From Ancistrus triradiatus (Eukaryota; Chordata; Actinopteri; Siluriformes; Loricariidae), in the NCBI GenBank assembly GCA_025084515.1, contig JAJAGP010000966.1, positions 162,501 through 226,500 of the forward strand: a stretch of DNA of 64,000 bases, written 5' to 3'. Shown here piece after piece: positions 22,696 to 30,385 of the stretch (position 1 is the first letter of the stretch; every line of letters begins with the position of its first letter). A program made the position numbers and the translations under genes. A model generated the notes under the pieces. That model saw nothing but the letters and a program-made list of their open reading frames with translations, had not been told where the DNA came from and searched no databases.

Positions 22696-25495
22696 TGTGT
22701 GTGTGTGTTTCAACCTGGAGCAGTAAGAACAATCGCAGTTTTGACACCCCAGTGAAGGGCCCGCCTCAGGGCCCGCGGCTACACATCGACATCCCACGAG
22801 TTCAGCTTCTCATCGAGGATAAGGAGGGAATCAAGCAGATCGGTCAGTCAGTTCAGAGTCCCGTTCCCACACGCCTGGGTTGAATTACCGGTATGCGTTG
22901 TGTGACTTTGTCCTTTCTCGTCCTAGGTGAAGACAAAGCGACAATCCCGGTGACGGACACAGAATTCAGCCAATCAGTAAACCCGCAGAGTTTCTGCACG
23001 GGCGTGTCTGTGCATCACCCCGTCCTCATTCAGAACACCGGTCCCCTGATCGATATGTCTGACATTAGACCAGGAACAAGTAAGCCTCCATCTAAATGTT
23101 CTTTCAATAAATATAATATTCATTCCATTTAAAATAAGTCATTTTTACATGCCTTCTTTTCTTTCTTTTTTTTCCAGATCCGGTGTCAAGGAAGAGCGTT
23201 AAGTCAGCTCACAGCACGAGGAACCGCTACTCCAGCCAGTGGACCCTGACAAAGTGCCAGGCTTCCACGCCCGCTCGTACCCTAACCTCGGACTGGCGTA
23301 CCGTGGGCTCCCAGCATGGCATCACGGTTACGGAGAGTGACAGTTACAGTGCCAGTCTGTCCCAGGACACAGGTGCTTACTGTAAATGTAGAAAAACTCA
23401 AACACATACACAAACACCGGCCACTTTATTAGGTACACATTACGAGTACCGGGTCCGAACAGCCATCACTGTTTGTCGCATGAGCATGAGTTTGTAGCAT
23501 CAGTGAACGCACTGCCATGTTCATAAACCATTTGAGATGGTACACTGTGCTTATAAAGGGGCGCACATGGTTGGCGACAGTACTCATTTCGCAATACCCT
23601 GCGGGGTTTAAACGATTCTCAGTTGGTATTAAGGGGCCCAAAGTGTCCCGAGACGCTTGTTTAATGAACATTTTAACAGGTGCACCTAATAAAGTGGCCG
23701 GTCGATCAAGACAAGTTTGGTAGATTTGTAAATCCTATAGATTTGTATCCAGCCAAGGCCGTTACAAACCAAACGCGGATTCTACGTGCGATTTATTCGG
23801 ACGACAGTAAATTAATTGGAGCTCGTGTATAATGACGGTAACTTCCTCACCCAAGGGTGAAAATACCACGTTGTTTTATTCGCCCATTTTCGGACCAAAA
23901 CTCACTGACCAATCACCGTCGCTCCTGAGGTGGCATAGCAACAATCAAGCTGGCTCATCGCATTTGAAACAGATGATTCGGAAAGACGGCAAATCAGCTC
24001 TTACCAATAAGCATTGCGGAGCTGATCCGCTAGAGGGCGCCGTTACCTGTGTAATGTAATTATCTACGGTATATTATGTAGAAAGAGGAGATCGGAACAC
24101 TGTGAGAGAATGCGTGGCTTTATCGCTGCTCGTGTAATTTGTGAGCTAAAAATAAAAGACTGACTTTCTGAAAATACTACAATGGTAATGTCAGTCTCTG
24201 ATTCACCTCTTCGCGTCGCTTTATCGCGTCGCTTTCGGTGTGTAACGGTCTTCAGACCGGATTCTGTTCATCACCGGTTTAGTACCGAGTCCGGTCCAGA
24301 TGCAGGCTTTCATTTGCCCCGTGTGTTTCAGACAAGGGCCGTAACAGCATGGTGTCCACGGAGAGCGCTTCCTCCACGTACGAGGAGCTGGCCCGCGCAT
24401 ACGAGCACGCCAAGCTGGAGGAGCACCTGCAGCACGCCAAGTTCGAGATCACCGAGTGCTTCATTTCAGACAGCTCCTCGGACCAAATGACCACGGGCAC
24501 CAACGACAACGCCGACAGCATGACGTCTATGAGCACGCCTTCGGAACCGGGGATCTGCCGCTTCACGGCGTCGCCCCCCAAGCCGCAGGACTACGACCGC
24601 GGCAAGAACGTAGCGGTGCCGATTCCTCACCGCGCCAATAAGAGTGAGTTCCAGAGAGACGGCATTATATGTATATGTAGGCTTATAACTTTAAGGCTGC
24701 AGTGGTACCTCGGTTCTCGTCGTTAATTTGTTCCATGAGGCTGGACGAGTACTGGTTCCCATAAGGAAACCGATATTGTGAATCTGAATCAATGTGTACT
24801 GAATCATGAATCTAGTTTCGGCAGGACTCGCACAGGTTTAAGCAGGTGCGCCCAGTACCGAGCAAACGACGAGAACCGACACACAATTTTCTAGTCAAAA
24901 TGCCTCAAGGACCGAATTTTTCTAACTTCCGTCTGTCTGTTCATAAATCCCAGGTGAATACTGTAACCTCCCGCTCTACATGAAGACGGACCCGTTCTTC
25001 CGAAAACAGGCCGAGCTGCACGACCCGTGCCCTGTGGTGCCACCGCGCGAGGCCTCTATCCGAGGGCTGGCGGCCCGGGCCTACCATACGCAGGGCCGCC
25101 ACATGACATTAGACCCGTCCAAACAGCAGGCCCTGACGCTCAGCCACGGCGGCCTGAGCAGCCTGACCAGCTCGGGAGCATCGGGGGCGTCGGGCCCAGC
25201 CTCCAGCACCACCACGGGCGGCTCCAGCATCAGTTCGGGTGCGTCCACGTTGCCCCAGAGGACTCTTACCATGCCCAGCTCCTCCTCCACCTCCTCGGTC
25301 GGCCAGAGCACAGGGGCAGCCGGGGCGGCGGCCGGTGCCGTGGCCAGCACCGGTTCCACGGGGGCCGGCGGCATGGCCAGCAGCTCCAAGGTCGGGGGCT
25401 CAAGAGACTCTCTGCTGGAGAGCAGCTCGTCCGGCTTAGGCAGACTGCAAAAGCAGAGCGCCGGGGCGTACTCGAAGTCCTATACGCTGGTCTAG
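1..25495 (+). CDS. dscaml1: dscaml1, Down syndrome cell adhesion molecule-like 1 (3' part, 23 exons)
   Basis: This is a single-pass adhesion receptor of the DSCAM family (10 Ig and 6 FNIII domains) used in neurite self-avoidance and synaptic specificity. Exons in the window: 1-107, 1847-2059, 2983-3079, 3229-3359, 5608-5775, 5874-5944, 6853-7093, 8989-9135, 9851-10006, 13162-13301, 17411-17564, 18452-18569, 19608-19771, 19857-19955, 20439-20627, 20705-20992, 21095-21250, 22546-22576, 22724-22842, 22927-23079, 23178-23372, 24332-24643 and 24954-25495 (stop TAG). All have AG/GT borders, and phases join except at exons 1, 2 and 4 of this list, which carry indels. The order is end of Ig8, Ig9, FN1-4, Ig10, FN5-6, TM and cytoplasmic tail, about 1,330 of roughly 2,050 residues. 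The paralogue call rests on the tail: HRANKS, CPVVPPREASIR, HxTLDP, TLPQRTL and a terminal AYSKSYTLV match DSCAML1 rather than DSCAM. The start lies upstream of the window. Confidence 0.95.
840..1000. repeat. Unclassified dispersed repeat, copy 1
   Basis: AAAACAAAGACGCGAGGAAG, GCAGATCAGAATG and CGCTTCCATCCAGTCACTGT recur at 6140-6265 and partly at 57450-57500 in the same order, up to 56 kb apart. Confidence 0.65.
1175..1400. repeat. Repeat shared with 43050-43290
   Basis: Shares TTGCCAGGTCCTGCT, ATCTGGCAACCCCGGAATTA, TTGTGGAGACCCTGAAAC and TACTGGCTGGTTGCAAAGT in the same order with the slc1a5 intron 5 fold-back element. Not identified further. Confidence 0.6.
1847..2059 (+). CDS. dscaml1: dscaml1 exon, first half of Ig9 (several indels)
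   Basis: The exon opens cleanly with IPAIITSHPNTTIGYKGQ and closes cleanly with SPNEKSDEVISTLK before a GTGAGG donor. In between the frame breaks. One G is missing near 1908 (AAGAGC for AAGGAGC, giving KELNC when restored). A second base is missing near 1917-1925 before the stretch HPIIIRWERGDTVIDP. A compensating pair seems to lie near 1990-2006, where IPDTSINT would read NPRYSINT. The length of 213 nt is out of phase with its neighbours, consistent with a net loss of two. The other 20 dscaml1 exons after this region are clean apart from 3229-3359. Confidence 0.8.
2394..2420. repeat. (CA)n microsatellite
   Basis: About 13 CA units in a dscaml1 intron. Confidence 0.95.
2912..2976. repeat. 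(CT)n microsatellite at a splice acceptor
   Basis: About 30 CT units forming the polypyrimidine tract of the exon starting at 2983. Confidence 0.95.
2983..3079 (+). CDS. dscaml1: dscaml1 exon, second half of Ig9
   Basis: Clean exon reading LKPAERGDSVFFSCHAINSYGE and ending LIQLTVQ, with the second Ig cysteine in FFSCHA. Its acceptor polypyrimidine tract is a (CT)n microsatellite at 2916-2976 that runs almost into the AG. Phase 0 in, phase 1 out. Confidence 0.92.
3229..3359 (+). CDS. dscaml1: dscaml1 exon, first half of FN1 (several indels)
   Basis: Recognisable pieces are DPPE at the start, VKARSINLRWTQ from 3264, FDG, MIT, and DIEY at the end, in three different frames. The restored order matches FN1 of DSCAML1. 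Inferred changes are two bases lost between PPE and VKAR, one G lost near 3331 (ACAGCC for ACAGGCC), and one A lost in the A run near 3347 (TACAAAAC for TACAAAAAC, restoring YKNKSD). The exon is 131 nt, off by one base modulo 3, as these losses predict. Uncorrected, it contains in-frame stops. Confidence 0.8.
3690..5156 (-). mobile_element. Tc1/mariner-like element, decayed
   Basis: On the minus strand the fragments PESIWDDPEADWEEYQWSDE, TFWLKTQPCVWRKKSLH and HHNTTVKQVVD match the SDET..FG..VWR..TVKHGGG region of Tc1 transposases, with frame breaks between them. The right end, ATACCGTTTTGCCCCACTG, closes near 5156 next to a TA, as in this family. The left end is not clear. It lies in a dscaml1 intron in antisense orientation. 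Confidence 0.75.
5345..5443 (+). pseudogene. Tc1-like transposase fragment (DLNPTENLW)
   Basis: Translation VKEWFRKHEPSFSHMDWLPQ continuing SPDLNPTENLWD is the conserved C-terminal DDE block of IS630/Tc1 transposases. Nothing else of the gene is nearby in frame. It is a different subfamily from the element just upstream. Confidence 0.8.
5519..5580. repeat. (TA)n(GA)n microsatellite
   Basis: TA units then GA units, 28 bases before the dscaml1 exon at 5608. Confidence 0.95.
5608..18569 (+). CDS. dscaml1: dscaml1 exons for FN1 (end) to FN4 and first half of Ig10
   Basis: Eight intact exons. 5608-5775 ends FN1 (VYSIRMYSYNKIGRSQ). 5874-5944 and 6853-7093 form FN2 (PDGPPMDV, IRGYQIGYRE). 8989-9135 and 9851-10006 form FN3 (VPSQPPQNVRA, FTNYSVQVLAYTQAGDGVRS). 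13162-13301 and 17411-17564 form FN4 (PGPPAGIKAVPSS, SVVVSWLPP). 18452-18569 starts Ig10 (TTPWMKEVRLPC). All phases sum correctly across introns of about 0.1 to 3.9 kb. The FN1/FN2 hinge codon set and the GxG-type turns are those of the family. The codon spanning 10006/13162 reads His where human has Val. Confidence 0.93.
6046..6310. repeat. Unclassified dispersed repeat, copy 2 (possible MITE)
   Basis: Contains AAACAAAGACGCGAGCGAAG and GGTTCCATCCAGTCACTGTG. The outer bounds ACTCACACCGAGCACGATTT and ACTTTCGGTGTGAAAA are roughly inverted, which may mark its termini. Confidence 0.6.
6495..6815. mobile_element. CTCGGTTCTCG-type MITE, dscaml1 intron, third copy
   Basis: Opens AGTGGTCCTTAATCCTTAAT, holds TTTCGGTTGGCTGTCATTAC and GTAGTCAAAATGCACAGAGA, and closes GAGTTCCGAGGTACTACTGT as an inverted terminus. 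Confidence 0.65.
7769..8310 (+). mobile_element. Tc1-like element with AAGTATTGGGACAC ends, decayed
   Basis: The left end AAAGTATTGGGACACACC (7769) and right end GGTGTCCCAATACTT (8280-8294) are inverted copies. Between them a decayed frame includes FDWPTQSPDL (near 8058), the transposase block before the DDE Glu. A second outer motif, GTCCATATAGTGTG, follows at 8328. It sits in a dscaml1 intron. Confidence 0.7.
9240..9522. mobile_element. CTCGGTTCTCG-type MITE, dscaml1 intron, second copy
   Basis: Contains GAGCAAACAACGAGAACTGA and ends CGAGAACCGAAGTACTGCTG, the inverse of the 24700 terminus. The left boundary is uncertain; the first part shares CCTTTCGGTTGGCTNTTATT with the copy at 6495. Confidence 0.65.
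10225..10960 (+). mobile_element. Tc1-like non-autonomous copy A
   Basis: It starts with the long terminal repeat piece TTGCAGACAGGATGAACCTG and contains GACTGGAAGGGATTTCCATA, GGCACTGCATCAACAACC and CTTCTCTGGGCTCGGAGGCA, all shared with the copies at 55878 and 61075. These belong to a transposase frame common in teleost Tc1 elements; here it is broken and truncated. Confidence 0.75.
10961..12373. other. dscaml1 intron stretch without repeats
   Basis: No exon, transposon terminus or tandem repeat was recognised. 11090-11430 is GC-richer and non-repetitive. Confidence 0.4.
12374..12721. mobile_element. MITE with TAGGGGTGGGCAATATG ends
   Basis: The left end TAGGGGTGGGCAATATGATG and right end CCATATCGCCCACCCCTAA form a terminal inverted repeat; the 348-bp interior is AT-rich with TATCG repeats. 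In a dscaml1 intron. Confidence 0.85.
13577..13670. repeat. (GT)n microsatellite cluster
   Basis: Two GT runs separated by TTTGCTGCAGTATCAGCAGG; an opposite-strand (CA)n run of 20-odd units follows at 13807-13852. Confidence 0.95.
13807..13852. repeat. (CA)n microsatellite
   Basis: Together with the GT runs at 13577-13670 it forms an inverted pair about 140 bases apart. Confidence 0.95.
14499..15623 (-). mobile_element. hAT-type transposon, internally deleted, with target-site duplication
   Basis: The ends are TAGGGCTGCAACTAACGATT and the inverted CGTTGTTGCAGCCCTA, the usual termini of a common fish hAT family. The flanks are GTTGACGG (14491-14498) and GTTGACGA (15624-15631), an 8-bp duplication with one mismatch, as hAT insertion predicts. 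Inside, the minus strand at 15164-15358 encodes the start of a BED zinc-finger transposase. AT-rich filler occupies the rest, so the copy is non-autonomous. Confidence 0.88.
15164..15358 (-). pseudogene. hAT transposase fragment, BED zinc finger
   Basis: Reads QCVTCKLCKSDLTWHGSTPV followed by KRKHG: a C-x2-C pair and a terminal His of a BED finger, as in ZBED-like hAT transposases. The frame ends 64 residues in and no catalytic domain follows, so it is a remnant of the element at 14499-15623. Confidence 0.75.
16058..16452. mobile_element. MITE with CTGTGCAAAAGTCTTAGGC ends, dscaml1 intron
   Basis: The left end GTGCTGTGCAAAAGTGTCAG and right end AAGACTTTTGCACAGTACC are inverted; the interior has ATTAGATTTGTTGTTTTAGC. 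A solo terminus of the same family (GGTGGCCTAAGACTTTTGCC) is at 17766. Confidence 0.75.
16575..16790. repeat. Teleost interspersed repeat (GGCAAGGAAAAACTCCCT)
   Basis: AGTCAGATTTATTTCTATAG, CAAAGCAGCTTTGCCATTTT and CAGTGGCAAGGAAAAACTCC form a block very common in fish genomes. A second, more diverged copy is at 18108-18290. Confidence 0.7.
18108..18290. repeat. Teleost interspersed repeat, second copy
   Basis: AGTCAGATTTATTTCTGTCG, GCGACAGTGGCAAGGAAAAA and GAAGCAACCTTGGGAGGAAA; same order as in 16575-16790. Confidence 0.7.
19608..21250 (+). CDS. dscaml1: dscaml1 exons for Ig10 end, FN5, FN6 and membrane segment
   Basis: 19608-19771 holds the second half of Ig10 (AEDSGYYTCTATNT). 19857-19955 and 20439-20627 make FN5 (VPPDQPRLTVS, CGTWYKVKLAAKNSVG). 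20705-20992 is FN6 in a single exon (EATWYELKMKACNSAGC). 21095-21250 carries the juxtamembrane part, a hydrophobic segment at about 21148-21210 (LFSIGCPVILVTLGMALLFI) and a basic stop-transfer stretch, RKKRKEKRLKRLR. This orders the receptor with its C-terminus in the cytosol. All exons are in phase. Confidence 0.94.
21270..22411. repeat. 32-bp minisatellite, about 36 tandem copies, in a dscaml1 intron
   Basis: The unit core is CCAAAAGTATTRGGACAC followed by a variable AAACCCACACRTGG part; most units are exactly 32 bp, a few 30-33. Units alternate CCAAAAG/CTAAAAG at the distal end, giving 64-bp dimers. A longer block of about ten units repeats, starting at 21395 and again at 21713 (318 bp apart, both preceded by TCACGCAG). 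It lies between the transmembrane exon (ends 21250) and the 31-nt exon at 22546. The core equals the terminal motif of the DNA element at 7769-8310. Confidence 0.95.
22546..25495 (+). CDS. dscaml1: dscaml1 cytoplasmic-tail exons
   Basis: Six exons: 22546-22576 (a 31-nt exon, DAKSLAEML), 22724-22842, 22927-23079, 23178-23372, 24332-24643 and 24954-25495. The tail contains the DSCAML1 blocks GPRLHIDIPRVQLLIEDKEG, STGPLIDMSD-like, NRYSSQWTL and YEELARAYEHAK. The last exon begins EYCNLPLYMKTDPFFRK. It then has a Ser/Gly/Ala-rich low-complexity run at about 25140-25400, before GGSRDSLLE and the final SYTLV. The C-terminal T-L-V fits a class I PDZ ligand, known in this family to bind MAGI-type scaffolds. 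The Ser/Gly/Ala run is unlike the Pro-rich run I recall in the human protein. Confidence 0.93.
22646..22709. repeat. (GT)n microsatellite before a dscaml1 exon
   Basis: Runs to within 15 bases of the acceptor of the exon at 22724. Confidence 0.95.
23417..23703. mobile_element. MITE with CACCGGCCACTTTATTAGGT ends
   Basis: Starts CACCGGCCACTTTATTAGGT and ends GGTGCACCTAATAAAGTGGC, an almost perfect inverted repeat; 287 bp in a dscaml1 intron. This is a very common teleost DNA-element terminus. No coding content. Confidence 0.85.
24700..24930. mobile_element. CTCGGTTCTCG-type MITE, dscaml1 intron
   Basis: Starts CAGTGGTACCTCGGTTCTCG and contains GAGCAAACGACGAGAACCGA and GTCAAAATGCCTCAAGGACC; the right terminus is incomplete. 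Confidence 0.7.
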
Positions 25496-26050
25496 GCCCT
25501 GGGTTCAACCTTCAAAAGTACATCGGTTTAAAACGTAACGCATCCACGCTGACGTGGGTGAACTGTGCACTGACTGGACTTATACACCACAGGAGTTCTT
25601 TTCCCTTGCACTCCCACTGTCGGGCTCTCCATTTTAACCGTGTCATATCCGTCTCTTTCCCTGTTTGTGTTTTTATGTTTTTTTAAACCAACTTCATTGG
25701 CTGTCCGTATTTGGGTATCTAGTCTAAATCGATCGTCCCGTTTGACATCACGCGCTCTTTCGTTCCTTTCATCGGAGTGCGCAAACCACCTTCCGTGTGT
25801 GCTCTTCTTAATTCCTTATGACCCCAGATAACTCATTTCACGCTTCACTTTTAACTTGAACTGCATTGCCCCCTCGGAAAGTGTTTACGCGTAAAAGAAT
25901 CGCACATCGGCGCCTAACCTTTCTCCCGTCCCTCTAGCCAGATCGATAGACTCAGAAAAACGGTCTTTGGGGATTTTCCATGCAGTTACCGATACGATAT
26001 GACGTGTTCTTGACTTTTTTTTAATAAACACTAAACGAACCGAGCCATTT
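25496..26050 (+). other. dscaml1: dscaml1 3' UTR (probable)
   Basis: Non-coding sequence after the TAG. An AATAAA hexamer at 26023-26028 is the first good polyadenylation signal; another lies near 26433. The extent is inferred only. Confidence 0.45.
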
Positions 26051-26577
26051 CGCCGAGGACGGATCAATACAATACTACTATTTTTTCCCACCGACTACTT
26101 TCCTGAACTCGTGCACTTGAGCAGACCTGCGGATTTCCCCCTCCCGAGCCTACACGCGTATAGGCGCGACTGAGCGCGCATGTGTGTTTATATATGCAAG
26201 TACACATGTACACATGTTCCAGGCGCACACCACCGGGTGGAGAAGAGATTTTCTTTGCATTCTGCAGTGTGTCTGTGATTAACTTCCAGCTGGAGAGAGG
26301 AAAAAGCCAAATCCTCTTTGGCAACAGCCGTAAAGAGCCCGACGTACCTGCCGTACGGGAAAATCCCCACTGCTGGGGATACAGGCCTAGATGTACGAAG
26401 CCTCTCGGTTTGCGTTTTGCGAAATGTGGTAGAAATAAATCCGACAACGTCTCTATCTAATATGGAGGCCCTTATTAGTGATCCCTGTTATTTCAGACTT
26501 GCTTAAGAAGCATAAAGGCACGGGATCTCGTTGGACAAACAGTGGCGGTAGAACAGATCGTACTGACTCTCAATATG

Positions 26578-27086
26578 CAGCGGAACCTCGGAATCCGATA
26601 TTAATTGGTTCCTGATTCATTCGAAGTCGGAATCAAATTTCCCCATATGAAGTAATGGAAATAGCTTTAATTGATCTCCGATCCAAATGATTGTTTTTAC
26701 TCCTATAATCGTATGTAATTAATGATTAAAAGCATGAATAAAGCAAAGGAATGTAAGACAATAATAATAATAAGTAAATACATCCAATACCTATGTGAAA
26801 ATAAAGTGAAACTTTATAGCCACTGAGGCGAACGCAGCTTCATCACATCTCCTCATTGGCCCTGCGGCACCGAGACTGAGGGAGGGTCTGAAATCGCACC
26901 TACAGACTGATATAATATACATATACATCATAAAATAACATAATGTATTATACATAATATGGCTGTGTTCGCACCCTAGTTCTGCTTTTGAGGTTTATGG
27001 CGATTTCAGCGTACCATATTGGAGTGTAGGGTGCCATGTAGAGTACCATATTGATTGAAGAAGCGTTCGAATTCCGAGGTTCCACT
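26578..27086. mobile_element. MITE with CAGTGGAACCTCGGAATTCG ends
   Basis: The left end CAGCGGAACCTCGGAATCCG and right end CGAATTCCGAGGTTCCACTG are inverted repeats with two mismatches; 509 bp. Related sequence with CTCGGTTCTCG termini occurs three times in dscaml1 introns. Confidence 0.85.
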
Positions 27087-27333
27087 GTAATTCCCTCAGA
27101 CACTCTCAAGATGCTGAATGTGAGCTTATTATCCCGCATCAGTGCCTGTCCTCACAGTCAAGTTTCAGAATCTGGACCTGTTGGGTTCCGAAGATTCAGC
27201 CAAGTAGAGCGAGTTTCCATAAAACAAGATTGGTTTTAGATGTCAGACGTACCTACTTGTAAGAGTCTGTCAAACACGCAGCTGCTTGAGCATATTTTAT
27301 TTGATAACGACGTTGGCTCTGCCAGCTTACGCT

Positions 27334-27500
27334 CACCGGCCACTTTGTTAGGTGCACCTCTTAAAGCGCTTGTTGGCGCAGATATTAAATCAGCCAATCA
27401 CATCGCAGGCAGCAACGCGATGTGTTTAGGCATGTAGGCATGACTGAGGCGAGCTGCTGAAGTTAGAGCTAGAAAGGTGATTTAAGTGACTCCATATGAG
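27334..27500. mobile_element. Partial copy of the CCGGCCACTTTRTTAGG element
   Basis: The left end CACCGGCCACTTTGTTAGGT is followed by internal family sequence (AATCAGCCAATCACATCGCA, TGTTTAGGCATGTAGGCATG). The other end is missing. A further solo terminus GGCCACTTTATTAG is at 27761. Confidence 0.7.
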
Positions 27501-28029
27501 TGAAGAATGGAGATCTCGTAGCTAGGTGGTGTCTTGTACCCCTTTTCTTTTCTTTCTCACCTGCGTTACTCCCAAACCTCGGAAACTTCAAGCGAATAAA
27601 CTATTCACTAACGCCAAATGACCTATATCTTAATCAGGGCGTTTGTAATACAGAGGAGACTTATATTACCCTGATCCTTTGAGGGAAACGGTTCTATCTA
27701 TCTGTCTAGCTAGCTGTCTGTCTGACAGGAACGAGCACCGTTGCTATGTTATGTTACCCTGGCCACTTTATTAGTCACGCCCACCTTGTTTGTACACAGT
27801 TATATACGAAGGCTTATTTTCCATGCACAATTTGTATTTATCGTTCCTTATTGATTCTTCCCTAACCAGTTTTGGGCTCAGCGTCAGTGTTCTCGATGCT
27901 GCATATGATGCCCCACCCGCATGGCATTGCTCTGATGAGGATGCTGCTGTTTGGAGTACAATCCAAATGATAGCACTGATTCTGTAGGTAACAAAATGTG
28001 GATGAATGGATGGATATATGGATCAGTAA

Positions 28030-28036
28030 ATAGATG

Positions 28037-28076
<40 letters not shown>

Positions 28077-28078
28077 TG
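28030..28078. repeat. (GATA)n microsatellite
   Basis: About 11 GATA units in the dscaml1-slc1a5 interval. Confidence 0.95.
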
Positions 28079-28189
28079 ATGTGTATACAAAAAGAATATA
28101 TAAGTGGTGAGAAGAGAGATATAATGCCATATGAAAAGAATTACAGAAAAACAATATATATAAAATGGTAGAAATTTAAGACAATCATT

Positions 28190-29135
28190 CAGTGGGAGGG
28201 GAAACGTTAAGGAGCCCTGCTGGTGACGTCCCTTCTTAATGAAATTAAGGTGTGGCCACGACATATTAAGGCTTTGGAAGGAGACTCTAATGCGCAGAAA
28301 CGAGCTAGTAAGGTGTCGGAATGGGATCCTAATTATAGAAACCAGTTATTAAGGTGTGGGAACAAGATCTTAATGCATAGAAATGACTTATTAAGATGTT
28401 GAAATGAGATTAGATGGATAGAAATGAGTTAGTAAACTGTGGGAATGAAATCCTAAGGTGTGGGAACGAGATCCTAATGCGCAGAAATAAGTTAGTAAGG
28501 TGTGGGAATGAAATCCTAATGCATATAAATGAGTTAATAAGGTGTGGAAACGAACTCCTAATGTGCAGAAATAAGATTGTAAGGTGTGGGAGTGACATTT
28601 TCAGGTACAGAAACAAGTTGATAAGATGTGGAAACGAGATTGTAAGGTGTGAGAATGAGATCCTAATGCACAGAAATCAGTTAGTAGAGTGTGGGAACGA
28701 GATCCTAATGCATAGAAAGAAGTTAGCAAAGTGTGGGAATGACATCCAAGTGTCCAGGAACGAGTTAGCAAGGTGTGAGAATGATATTCTAATGCACAGA
28801 AATGAGTTTTTAAGGTATGGGAACAAGATCCTAATGCGCAGAAATGAGTTAGCAAAGTGTGGGAACGTGATCTTCAGGTGTGGAAATGAGTTCCTAATGC
28901 TCAGAAATCAGTAAGGTGTTGGAACGAGATTCTATTGTGCAGAAACGAGTTAGTAAGGTGTGGGAATGAGATCTGAAGGTGTAGGAACGAGGTCCTAATG
29001 TGCAGAAATCTGTTAGTATGGTGTGGGAATGAGATCATAAGGTGTAGGAACGAGGTCCTAATGTGAAATGAGAAATGAGTTAGTAAGATGTGAGAACAAG
29101 ATCCTAAATCACCAGCAGGGCTCCATCGAAACAGA
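28190..29135. mobile_element. Dispersed element enclosing the 42-bp minisatellite
   Basis: The minisatellite is bordered on the left by GAGCCCTGCTGGTGACGTCC (about 28211) and on the right by the inverse, CACCAGCAGGGCTCC (about 29111). The left border followed by TTAATNNNATTAAGG recurs at about 47322-47360, with an inverted GGGATGTCA near 47415. This suggests a non-autonomous DNA element whose ends are GCCCTGCTGGTGAC-type inverted repeats and whose middle has expanded. Confidence 0.6.
28265..29106. repeat. 42-bp-type minisatellite
   Basis: Tandem degenerate units built from GGTGTGGGAACGAGATCCTA, ATGCGCAGAAATGAG and TTAGTAA. The period is mostly 42 bp, with shortened forms. Because the period is a multiple of three, long stop-free frames appear on both strands; on the plus strand it spells repeats of RNELVRCGNEILMH. 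These are not treated as genes. Confidence 0.9.
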
Positions 29136-30385
29136 ACAACAGAGCTGAGTTGAGACCCAAACAGCCGATAACGGGCTTTATTCAGGGTCATTTCTGCTCG
29201 GTGATCCAGTGCTGTTCATAAATCAGAACTAAAACAAACACCTACAGGCAGAGTTCTTTAGTCCAACTGAGCAATGACTTCAGATCGTTGATAAAACACA
29301 CTCCACCTTGCAAGTTACTGCGACGCAGTTTTTCCCCATCCACCAGCATTTTGAATCACTACATGTCGCTTAATCAGGTAAAACATCTATTAAGCACGGT
29401 CAAAATAATTTTGTTTAGTGCGCTGAACTGAACCCGATGCACAGCAGCCAGGCCTCGCAGTGGCCAATCCTGCCCGCCTGTGATCTATAAACGCGCTGTT
29501 TCTGTTCACTGCACAGATGCTGTAACAGAAGTTATGTTATATGGTGATAGCAGACCAGATACCAGACGCTTTACATGTGTGAATCAAAGCATAATCTGAC
29601 TGACCGACTAACGGACGGACTAGAGATGATGAACGGAGTACTATATTTAGATGAGTGAAGTTAGATTGCACCCAGTATACTGTGTGAGCAGAGCTAAGAC
29701 CCCGATTTGCTGAAGGCTGCTTTGAGATCAGTGGTCTGAAGAATTATAAAATTATGCACAGTGCAAAGATCCATCACTTGTCTTTGAACATATAGTATTA
29801 AAACTCATATTTCATACACAAAACTGTCCACATAAAGCCGCTGGAAAAGCTCCCGTGTGTCGTGTTGGAATGAATTTCTGCTTTTCTGTGTTTCACGTTC
29901 ATGGGTTTATTCCATTGGATGTTATTCCTTTTTTATCGGATTGTGTGCGTTTGGAAAGGGGCGAGTCCGTAATCAGGGACCCGTTAGCTCCAACCAATCA
30001 AAGGAGAAGCTGTGTTTCTATCGGCCGGGTCAGCGAGCGAGCTCCATCCCCATCCACCCTGTTCTTTCCCATCATTCCCTCAACCAATCGATTATCCAGG
30101 CCCCTCCTGTTCAGTATAATAATCTGCAAATAATGACTCTTGTAAATAAGAAACTGTTTTGTATAAATAAGTACTATTTTCGACATCTTGAGAAGAAACC
30201 AGGGCACAATTAACAATATAAGATTAACAATATAACTTTAAATGTGAAGGATGTAAACGGATATATTAAAAAAAAATCTAAGAAAAATGAAAAAGTTCAC
30301 ATTTAATTTCCTTTTAAAAATGGTGCACAACCCAGAAGAGAAAAGAATTATTATTACCATTTAAGTTATATATACAGTATATATA

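Noticed and set aside
1..25495. dscaml1 pseudogene
   Set aside because: Only three exons are disrupted, mostly by losses of one or two bases; the other exons, splice sites and stop are intact.
1..25495. Assignment to dscam rather than dscaml1
   Set aside because: The cytoplasmic tail blocks (TLPQRTL, CPVVPPREASIR, GGSRDSLLE) match DSCAML1 and not DSCAM.
28414..28914. 166-residue protein-coding gene
   Set aside because: It is a stop-free minisatellite frame; equally long frames run on the opposite strand.
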